From assembly GCA_013286985.1 (NCBI GenBank), contig JABDEQ010000077.1, positions 1 to 11,149 on the forward strand: a stretch of DNA of 11,149 nucleotides. The letters run 5' to 3'. This DNA is from Bacteroidota bacterium (GTDB lineage Bacteria > Bacteroidota > Bacteroidia > Sphingobacteriales > Sphingobacteriaceae). Of the stretch, positions 5,052-11,149 are shown piece by piece. Every line of letters starts with the position of its first letter. Within the stretch, counting starts at the first letter, position 1. Position numbers and translations under genes: made by a program. The notes beneath the pieces are model-generated. The model made no database searches, was not told where the DNA came from, and saw only the letters and a list, made by a program, of their open reading frames with translations.

Positions 5052-7217
5052 ATGAATTCAACCGATAACTATTCGCTCTTAATTGATAAGATCAACATCT
5101 TTATCCGCAAATATTATTTCAATAATTTTTTGCGGGGGCTTATCTTTTTGGGCGCCGGCTTATTTTCGGCCTATGTAGTGGTTACCGTTAGCGAGTATTT
5201 TGGCAATTTCAACACGCTGTTCCGCACACTCCTCTTTTATCTTTTTATTTTTTTAAACCTGGGGCTTATTACCTGGTTAATTATACCATCGCTATTGGCC
5301 TGGCTCAAGCTGGGCAAATCATTAACGCACGATCAGGCTGCCGAAATTATTGGTAAACATTTTAATGATGTTAACGATAAACTGCTCAATACCCTCCAGC
5401 TAAAAAAACTTGCTGCCGAAGATGAACGGCACCGCGCGCTCATTGAAGCCAGCATCGATCAAAAATTTGAAGCTTTAAAACCGGTAAGCTTTCCATCGGC
5501 CATCAACATTAAAGAAAACACCAAATACCTTAAGTGGATTCTTTTCCCGGCGGCAGTAATTTGCGTTTTAGCGTTGGCCGCTCCGTCGGTTTTAACAGAA
5601 AGCACCAAAAAGCTGATTCGCCATGATGAATATTTTGCCCCGGTGGCTCCTTTTTCATTTATCGTTCAAAATAAAAGTTTAGCTGTTGTTCAGGGTGATG
5701 ATTTGAAGCTGGATCTGAAACTGGAAGGAAACAGTCTCCCGGCAGATGTTTACGTTGAAACAGCCAATAATACTTTTAAGCTGGATAAAGAAAATATCAG
5801 CCGCTTTCATTACAGCTTCACCAATTTACAACAAAACACCTCCTTCCGGTTAATTGGCAACGGTTTTGCGTCGGCGCGATACACCATAACCGTAAACTTG
5901 CGCCCTGCCCTGCTTCATTTTGATGCCGACCTGAATTATCCGGCTTATCTGCATAAAAAAAATGAAACGCTTACCAATGCCGGCGATTTAACCATCCCTG
6001 CCGGAACCATAGTTAACTGGCGTTTTCATACCCAAAATGCTACCGCTTTACAATTTTCAATGGATGGAAATGAGGGTGCGGTAAATGCCGTTGCTCCTGA
6101 TATTTTCGAACACCGCGAAAAAGTGCTCAAAAACAGCATTTATAAAATTACCCCGCTCAACAGCCGGGCAAATCATGCCGATTCTGCCAGCTATCGTATT
6201 AATGTAATTGCTGATGAAGCGCCAACTATTTTGGTTGATGAAAAACCGGATTCGGTTAGTATGAAGGCCCTTTACTTTAACGGCCGCATACAGGATGACC
6301 ACGGCTTTTCGGAATTGACTTTTCATTACACCGTGGGCGATCCTGATAATAAAGCCGCACAAAAAACTTTTATCAAACCAGTTAAGGCCGATCTGAGCTC
6401 AACACAAGCCGACTTCTTTTATTTTTGGAATTTGAAAGAACTGGGCATAAAAGCCGGCGACAAGGTGACCTACTATTTTGAAGTGGCTGATAATGACGCC
6501 GTAAGTGGAGCAAAAAAAGTACGGTCGCCCGAACATTCGCTCAATATTCCGGACACTAAGGCGTTAAATAATGAACTAAATGCAGGAACACAACAGGTAA
6601 AACAAAAAATGTTATCGGCCATAAAAATTGCCGGTCAAATAGAACACGATTCACAAAAACTTAACCAGATGCTACTGGATAAGAACACGCTTTCGTTTGA
6701 TGAGAAAAAACAAATAGAAGATCTTCTACAAAAAAAGAAGGATCTGGACGACCTCGTAAAAGAAATTCAAAACGACAACAAAAAGAACGAGTATAACCGT
6801 CAGGAAAACCAGCAGCAAGACAAGGCATTAACCGAAAAGCAGCAGCAAATGGAACAACTGCTCAACAACGTGCTCGATCCAAAAACCCAGGAGATGCTGG
6901 AAAAATTACAGCAAATGCTGCAAAACGAACAAAAAGATGGCACCTGCGATCAGCTTTCAAAAATGCAGAGCGAAAATAAATCTTTAAAAAAGGAGCTCGA
7001 TCGGATGCTGGAATTGTACAAACGACTGGAATTTGAGCAAAAACTCAATCAAAATGTAAGTCAGCTTAACCAGCTTTCGCAAGAGCAGCAAAAGCTTTCC
7101 GAACAAAGCAAACAGCCCAATGCCGACCAGCAGGGCCTGCAAAAAGACCAGCAAAAGCTGAATCAGGACTTTCAGGAAATCAAAAAATCGCTGGATGATC
7201 TGCAAAAAAACAAATGA
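5052..7217 (+). pseudogene. DUF4175-like large membrane protein, N-terminal two thirds (frame broken at the end)
   Basis: I start the gene at ATG 5052 (MNSTDNYSLLIDKINIFIRK). The frame is open back to 4935, but those 39 codons run through the REP-like palindrome and look non-coding. It reads 721 residues to TGA 7215-7217. Membrane segments lie at about 26-48, 58-82 and 160-180, with a short helical cytosolic stretch between the second and third. An extracytoplasmic beta-rich domain (about 190-500) is followed by a Q/K/N-rich coiled coil from about 520. Recognition as DUF4175-like rests on this architecture, on the length of 1112 residues when joined to the next ORF, and on its place before an RsbW-like ATPase and ybeY. 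Function is unknown; an envelope role is inferred. Removing one A from the A7 run at 7204-7210 joins both halves. Whether the locus is truly inactive is uncertain. Confidence 0.75.
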
Positions 7218-8391
7218 ACAACAAGAGCGCAAGCAGGATTTTCAAAACCCGGTGCAGGATGAACAGCGCATCGATCAGCAAATGCAGCAAAGTTCGGATG
7301 AGTTGAAAAAGAATGATGGCGCTAAGGCATCCCAATCACAACAACAGGCTGCCAGCCAAATGAAACAGCTTGCTGATAAAATGGCACAAAAAGACCAGGA
7401 AGGCGAAGAAAGTGAAAACGCCGTAGATGAGCAGCAATTGCGTCAGTTATTAAAAAACCTCATCAACAGCTCATTTGAGCAGGAAAAGGTAATGCAAACG
7501 CTAAAGGGCACTAGCCCGTCCGATCCGGGTTTTATCCCCCTGGCACAAAATCAAAAAAGCATAAAAGATAACCTCAAAACAGCCGAGGATAGTTTGTACG
7601 CATTGAGTCGCCGCATCCCGCAAATACAATCAACCGTTAACCAGGAAGTATCGGCCATAAACAGCCATATTGATGATGCATTAAGCAATCTTGGCGACCG
7701 CCGGATTGCCGAAGCAACCCGGAATCAACAGTTCGCTATGACATCGATGAATAATTTGGCATTAATGTTGAGCGAAGCGCTTGATCAATTGCAAAAATCC
7801 AAAGGCCAGGGAAAAAGCGGCAAAGGAAAACAGCAATCTATTGCACAACTGGCAAAAATGCAGGAGCAGCTCAACCAAAACATGGAAAAGGCGAGGCAAC
7901 AAATGATGCAGCAGGGAAACCAGGGGAAAAGCAAAAGCGGAAATAATGGTGAGAATGGAAATATTAGCGAACAATTAGCTAAATTAGCGCGTCAGCAGCA
8001 AATGATACGTGAGGCGCTGCAGCAAATAAACCGTGATGATAATAAAGACGGCACCGGCAGTTTAGGAGACTTGGATAAAATTTCTAAACAAATGGAACAA
8101 ACTGAACACGATCTCGTAAACAGGGCAGTATCGGAGGAATCCCTTAAGCGTCAGCAGCAAATAAAGAGCAGACTGCTTGAGGCTCAGAAGGCTGAGCAGG
8201 AACGGGAACAGGACCAACAACGAGAGAGCCATGCCGGAAAAGACATCCCCCCGGGGTATATAAAAGCCCTGCAAGAATATCAGCAGGCAAAACAAAAACA
8301 GACAGAGCAGGTAAAAACCGTACCTGCCGACCTGAATTTATATTATAAATTAAAAATAAAATATTACTTTGATCTACTCAACGCAAAATGA
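7195..8391 (+). pseudogene. DUF4175-like protein, C-terminal third (same gene, shifted frame)
   Basis: This ORF of 398 codons overlaps the previous one by 23 nt and continues the same Q/K-rich coiled coil, so it is the distal part of one gene rather than a separate one. Only its first five residues (MICKK) are out of family frame; the joined reading is DDLQKTNEQQERKQDF. The region contains long helical heptads with many Gln, Lys and Met (EQLNQNMEKARQQMMQQGNQ, LAKLARQQQMIREALQQINR), a low-complexity GKSGKGKQQ / GNQGKSKSGNNGENGN linker, and a C-terminal DIPPGYIKALQEYQQAKQ segment. No catalytic motif is seen. If the frameshift is real, translation could restart at ATG 7195 and yield a free coiled-coil protein without the membrane anchor. 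The stop at 8391 is one base before the next gene's ATG. Confidence 0.75.
7204..7210 (+). other. Frameshift site in the DUF4175-like gene (A7 run)
   Basis: The sequence reads CTG CAA AAA AAC AAA TGA. With six As it would read CTG CAA AAA ACA AAT GAA CAA and continue for 393 more residues. The needed change is one base less, or a +1 shift. Confidence 0.8.
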
Positions 8392-8392
8392 C

Positions 8393-8815
8393 ATGGACCA
8401 ATCAAATGTTCAAACAGGTGAAATGTATACTTTACAGCTTCCTTCTAAACAGGAAAGCATTACGCTGCTCGAAAATTTGATTGAGGAAATTGCCGATAAA
8501 CACAACGTTAGTGAAGATACTTTCGCTAATATGATGACCTGCCTTAGTGAGGCTGCCATAAATGCCATTGTACATGGTAACAAACTTGATCCGGATAAAA
8601 AAGTTATTGTAAACGCAGATGTTGATGGCCGCCGGATTGTTTGGACAGTTACCGACGAAGGCGAAGGCTTTGACTATAACGCCCTGGCCGATCCAACAGC
8701 TCCTGAAAATATTGAAAATTTAACCGGTCGCGGTGTTTTTATTATTAAACACCTGGCAGACCAGTGTATATTTAATACAAAAGGCAACGAAGTTGAACTA
8801 CACTTTAAAATATAA
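8393..8815 (+). CDS. RsbW-like ATP-binding protein (anti-sigma-factor-type GHKL kinase fold)
   Basis: This gene encodes 140 residues from ATG 8393; a TTG 24 nt upstream is in frame but would overlap the preceding gene, while the ATG lies one base after its stop. It is a single HATPase_c_2 domain. The N box is L51-SEAAINAIVHGN63 with the Mg-coordinating Asn (N57), the G1 box is T87-DEGEGFD94, and the G2 box is T111-GRGVFII118 followed by KHLAD. These are the ATP-binding elements of RsbW/SpoIIAB serine kinases, with no His-phosphotransfer or receiver domain. The family phosphorylates anti-anti-sigma proteins or binds sigma factors, but no RsbV partner or sigma factor is present here. The gene lies tightly between the DUF4175-like gene and ybeY (1-nt stop/start overlap, TAATG), so the three are probably cotranscribed. 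Partner and role are unknown. Confidence 0.85.
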   Translation: MDQSNVQTGEMYTLQLPSKQESITLLENLIEEIADKHNVSEDTFANMMTCLSEAAINAIVHGNKLDPDKKVIVNADVDGRRIVWTVTDEGEGFDYNALADPTAPENIENLTGRGVFIIKHLADQCIFNTKGNEVELHFKI

Positions 8816-9246
8816 TGCCCGCAATTCAGTTTTTTGAAGAGGATATAGCTTATAAACTAAAAAATAAGACGGCCGTAAGGCAATGGATAAACGAAACTGT
8901 ACTGGCCGAAGGCTTTAAATTAAAGGAACTTAATTATATTTTTTGCTCTGATGATTACCTGTTGCAAATAAACCAGCAATATTTAAATCATGACACCTAT
9001 ACTGATATTATCACCTTTGATAATTCAGAAGAAGATAAAATTATTGTTGGCGATATTTTCATTTCGATTGACCGGATCCGCGAAAACGCCCTAAAGTTTA
9101 ATATTACCGAAACCACCGAGCTGCACCGCGTTATTATTCACGGCGCACTTCACCTGTTGGGATATACCGATAAAAGCACTGCCGACAAGCAAAAAATGAC
9201 ATTAAAAGAAGATTTCTATTTGAATAAGCGCGGTTTTAATGGCTAA
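8815..9246 (+). CDS. ybeY: rRNA maturation RNase YbeY
   Basis: These 143 residues match the UPF0054/YbeY family in length and motifs. YbeY is a single-strand endoribonuclease acting in 16S rRNA 3'-end processing and 70S quality control in the cytosol. The metal site is in H109-GALH113-LLGY. The third ligand position, usually His of GYDH, is Asp119 here (GYTDK), a form I recall as usual in Bacteroidota. The upstream TDIITFD (63-69) and VGDIFISIDRI (78-88) blocks are also typical. The ATG overlaps the previous stop by one base, so it is translated in the same operon as the RsbW-like gene. The downstream peroxidase starts 41 nt after its stop. Confidence 0.93.
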   Translation: MPAIQFFEEDIAYKLKNKTAVRQWINETVLAEGFKLKELNYIFCSDDYLLQINQQYLNHDTYTDIITFDNSEEDKIIVGDIFISIDRIRENALKFNITETTELHRVIIHGALHLLGYTDKSTADKQKMTLKEDFYLNKRGFNG

Positions 9247-9287
9247 TTTTACCATCAAATTACCATTGAAACCAACTTATTAAAAAT

Positions 9288-9800
9288 ATGAAACTGCTAA
9301 CTTTAATCGTTGCTTTTATGTTCGTAACTGCCCCTGCTTCAGTTTATGAATTTAAGCTGAAATCAATTGACGGACAAGAATTTTCGCTGGCTAAGTACAA
9401 AGGCAAAAAGGTTTTGATTGTTAACACAGCATCAAAATGCGGCTATACTCCGCAATATGCCGAATTACAAAAGCTGGCCGACTTGTACAAAGACAAGCTG
9501 GTTGTTGTAGGCTTCCCCGCCAATAACTTTGCAAGCCAGGAACCAGGCGCAAATGCCGACATCAAAACATTTTGTCAAAAAAACTACGGTGTTACTTTTC
9601 CTTTAAGCGAAAAAGTAAGTGTTAAGGGTGATGACATTTCACCATTGTTTAAATACTTAACAGAAGCACCAAACCCTGATTTTACCGGCGAAGTAAAATG
9701 GAACTTTGAAAAATTCCTGATCGACGAAAACGGAAAACTTATTCACCGTTTCCGCTCACCGGTTACCCCACTTTCTCCGGAGCTTACAAAGTATTTGTAA
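9288..9800 (+). CDS. gpx: Glutathione-peroxidase-family thiol peroxidase, exported
   Basis: The 170 residues open with a signal peptide (MKLLTLIVAFMFVTAPA), so the enzyme probably acts in the periplasm or is membrane-tethered. The family blocks are present: peroxidatic C51 in NTASKCGYTPQY, the FPANNF block, W138-N139 in KWNFEKFLID, and a second cysteine C96 in FCQKNYGVTFP. C96 is placed like the resolving Cys of yeast Gpx3/Orp1, which suggests a thioredoxin-dependent 2-Cys enzyme that reduces hydroperoxides. The active-site Gln of the usual NQF is Asn (N80) here. It is a Cys enzyme, not a selenoprotein. The gene follows ybeY by 41 nt with no recognisable promoter between them and ends 20 nt before a strong terminator. 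Confidence 0.92.
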   Translation: MKLLTLIVAFMFVTAPASVYEFKLKSIDGQEFSLAKYKGKKVLIVNTASKCGYTPQYAELQKLADLYKDKLVVVGFPANNFASQEPGANADIKTFCQKNYGVTFPLSEKVSVKGDDISPLFKYLTEAPNPDFTGEVKWNFEKFLIDENGKLIHRFRSPVTPLSPELTKYL

Positions 9801-9820
9801 GCATTCAGCAAAAAGACGAA

Positions 9821-9851
9821 AAAAAGGCATCCCATTCTGGGATGCCTTTTT
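9821..9851. terminator. Strong bidirectional intrinsic terminator
   Basis: The arms aaaaaggcatccc (9821-9833) and gggatgccttttt (9839-9851) pair perfectly around loop attct, followed by g and more Ts. The A-run on the left gives a U-run for the minus strand too. It serves the convergent pair: the peroxidase on plus (stop 9800) and the mlaD 3' part on minus (stop 9920). Confidence 0.88.
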
Positions 9852-9919
9852 GTTTTTAATAAGTCCCGTTTAAATCCGCGTCATGGCGTGATAGTATCGG
9901 GATGGCCGTCCCATTATTT

Positions 9920-10210
9920 TTATTGCTTTTTCTGCTCCTTTTGATCTCCAGTTGCACCCGACGCTGCTGCCTGCGCTTTCTTTATAGAATCCTGCTGTTG
10001 TTGTTTCTTCTGTTTTTTAAAATATCCTTTTAACAAAAAATTACTTTGGGCCGCTTTTAAATCCGTATTTAACGTGCTTGAGGTGGTGTGCACATTTTTC
10101 ATGGTGCTTTGAGCCTGTTTTACGGTGGCATCCAGGTTATTGGCCAGCTGGTCATCGTTCAGTAATTTACCCAAAGTTCCTTTTCCGCTATTCACCTTAT
10201 CTACCATTGA
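9920..10210 (-). pseudogene. mlaD: MlaD/MCE-family protein, C-terminal fragment
   Basis: On the minus strand about 96 codons read (S)MVDKVNSGKGTLGKLLNDDQ, then ANNLDATVKQAQSTMKNVH and NFLLKGYFKKQKKQQQ, ending at TAA 9920-9922. This is the typical tail of Bacteroidota MlaD-like proteins: the SGKGTLGKLLND repeat, a helical linker, the FLLKGYFKKK box, and a charged KQ/Ala-rich end. The MCE domain and N-terminal membrane anchor are missing. Upstream on this strand the sequence becomes antisense to an ABC ATPase at about 10208-10211. The 5' part of an mlaD gene is found in the opposite orientation from 10802, so the two pieces are probably one gene split by inversion. The M at 10207 is an internal Met, not a true start. 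The tail converges correctly on the shared terminator, so this orientation is likely the ancestral one. Confidence 0.75.
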
Positions 10211-10805
10211 ATGTATCGTCGGTCTGTTAAAACCAGATAAAGGATCGCTTAAAGTATTTGATAATGAGGTTGTTGATATGAATGATAAGGAGCTAAAGGA
10301 ATTACGGATGAAAATCGGCTTTTTATTTCAAAGCGGCGCCCTATATGATTCTATGACCATTCGTGAAAACCTGGAATTTCCGTTGACCCGGATTTTAAAG
10401 ATGAAAGATCAGCGGGAAATAGATAAAAAGATAAAGGAAGCGCTGGACAACGTGGGTTTGCTGGACTCGATTGACAAAATGCCATCCGATTTGTCGGGAG
10501 GGATGCGGAAACGGGCCGGCCTGGCGCGGACGCTGGTAGTAAACCCCGAAATTATGTTATACGACGAACCCACAACTGGTTTAGATCCGATAACATCCAG
10601 AGAGATAAGCGAATTAATATTAAGTATTCAAAAAAAGAACAAAACCTCATCCATCATTATCACCCATGATATGGAATGCGCCAGAATTGCAGCCGACAGG
10701 GTATTGGTGATGGAGGGCGGAGAATATATAGCTGAAGGGACATTTGATGAACTTCACAAATCAAAAAATAAAACAGTAGTTGCATATTTTAACGATATAT
10801 TATGA
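10209..10805 (+). pseudogene. mlaF: MlaF-like ABC transporter ATPase, 5' end (Walker A) missing
   Basis: In frame from GAA 10209 this encodes (E)CIVGLLKPDKGSLKVFDNE, the Q-loop (FLFQSGALYDSMT), ABC signature LSGGMRKRAGLAR, Walker B IMLYDEPTTGLDP and the H-loop IITHD, ending at TGA 10803-10805. These are typical of MlaF, the ATPase of the MlaFEDB phospholipid transporter in the inner membrane. Walker A (GxSGSGKS) and about 50 preceding residues are absent. The open frame extends back to ATG 10125, but those codons are the antisense of the mlaD tail, so the resulting 226-residue ORF is a chimera that could not bind ATP normally. The stop overlaps the following mlaD ATG (ATGA), the native spacing of an mlaF-mlaD pair. 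The break occurs just after where Walker A should be. Confidence 0.8.
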
Positions 10806-11149
10806 AAACAACATCGGATCAAAAAATAAAAATAGGCCTATTTACCTTTGTCGGACTTCTGGTATTGGTTTTGGCCATCTTCTTCATCGGGAACCAAAAA
10901 AATCTGTTTAGCTCAACCTTTAACATTTATGGCACTTTTAAAAATGTAAACGGGTTACAGGTAGGCAATAACGTGCGTTTTGCCGGAATAAATGTAGGTG
11001 TAGTACAAGCCATCAACATAGTAAACGACAGCTCGGTGCGGGTTGATCTTACCTTAAACAGCAATGTGAAAAAATTTATAAAAAAAGATGCCAAGCTGAG
11101 CATCGGTGGTGATGGTTTAATGGGAGATAAGTTGATTGTAATTGCCCCG
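10802..11149 (+). CDS. mlaD: MlaD/MCE-family lipid transport protein, N-terminal 116 residues, runs off the right edge
   Basis: I translated from ATG 10802; the frame is open for 116 codons to the window end. Residues 1-10 are cytosolic and charged, about 10-29 form one membrane anchor (IGLFTFVGLLVLVLAIFFIG), and from about 43 the MCE domain is clear: IYGTFKNVNGLQVGNNVRFA, GINVGVVQAI, VDLTLNSNVKKFIKKDAKLS and GGDGLMGDKLIVI. MCE proteins form the hexameric periplasmic ring of the Mla lipid transporter, passing phospholipids between the inner and outer membranes. The start overlaps the mlaF stop by four bases, so translation is coupled. The C-terminal part expected for this gene lies at 9920-10210 on the other strand, so this copy may be cut short beyond the edge. 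That cannot be seen here. Confidence 0.85.
   Translation, partial: MKTTSDQKIKIGLFTFVGLLVLVLAIFFIGNQKNLFSSTFNIYGTFKNVNGLQVGNNVRFAGINVGVVQAINIVNDSSVRVDLTLNSNVKKFIKKDAKLSIGGDGLMGDKLIVIAP

Noticed and set aside
7203..7214. A_AAA_AAC at the end of the first DUF4175-like ORF is a textbook -1 ribosomal slippery heptamer in the zero frame.
   Set aside because: A -1 shift leads into a frame that soon hits a stop, and not into the C-terminal ORF, which needs +1 (one base less). Programmed -1 frameshifting does not explain the split.
8369..8392. TTG start for the RsbW-like protein.
   Set aside because: It overlaps the previous gene's end, and an ATG lies one base after that gene's stop.
9169..9171. 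Third metal-ligand position of YbeY is Asp instead of His.
   Set aside because: As far as I recall this GY(T/K)DK form is ordinary for Bacteroidota, so it is not a sign of inactivation.
9899..9912. Short near-palindrome gggatgg/ccgtccc just after the mlaD stop.
   Set aside because: Only 7-bp arms with one G-T pair, no U-run, and a far better terminator lies 50 bp on.
10125..10208. ATG-started N-terminal extension of the ABC ATPase ORF, suggesting a novel fusion protein.
   Set aside because: The bases are the antisense of the MlaD tail, and the extension has no ABC features. It is a by-product of the junction.

Overview
The window looks like chromosomal DNA of a Bacteroidota bacterium, most likely a Sphingobacteriaceae relative (Mucilaginibacter/Pedobacter type). 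The signs are AT-rich intergenic DNA, weak or absent Shine-Dalgarno sequences, promoters of the Bacteroidota form (TTG, about 18-20 nt, then TAnnTTTG), a very long Q/K-rich DUF4175-type protein next to an RsbW-like ATPase and ybeY, and an MlaD tail typical of this family. These assignments come from reading the translations; no database search was run.

Left part (1-4826, minus strand). Reading in the direction of transcription, a MarR regulator and an MFS exporter are followed at 15 nt by a Crp/Fnr-family regulator. A zinc-free MDR (quinone-oxidoreductase-like) gene comes next with its own promoter, then a fatty-acid desaturase broken by a one-base insertion in a T7 run. A start-less C-terminal remnant of an unrecognised gene follows, and last the first 96 residues of a secreted SxxK serine hydrolase. 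The intergenic spaces hold several perfect or near-perfect palindromes that look like operators. The clearest covers the marR promoter and suggests autorepression.

Middle part (4827-9852, plus strand). A divergent region with a perfect 35-bp REP-like palindrome leads into a large membrane protein, DUF4175-like by recognition. It has three N-terminal membrane segments, an extracytoplasmic domain and a long Q/K-rich coiled coil. It is broken into two ORFs by an extra base in an A7 run. It is followed without real gaps by an RsbW-like ATP-binding protein and the rRNA-maturation RNase YbeY, then a signal-peptide-bearing glutathione-peroxidase-family thiol peroxidase and a strong bidirectional terminator.

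Right part (9853-11149). This is the most unusual region. The C-terminal third of an MlaD/MCE lipid-transport protein lies on the minus strand, converging on the peroxidase terminator. At about 10208 it abuts, head to head, a plus-strand MlaF-like ABC ATPase that has lost its Walker A end. The 5' half of mlaD follows that ATPase fragment. This is the arrangement expected if the interior of a minus-strand mlaE-F-D operon (3' mlaF plus 5' mlaD) had been inverted. A real inversion, a second damaged locus and an assembly error cannot be told apart inside the window.

No tRNA, rRNA, CRISPR array, IS element or wholly new defence-type system was found.
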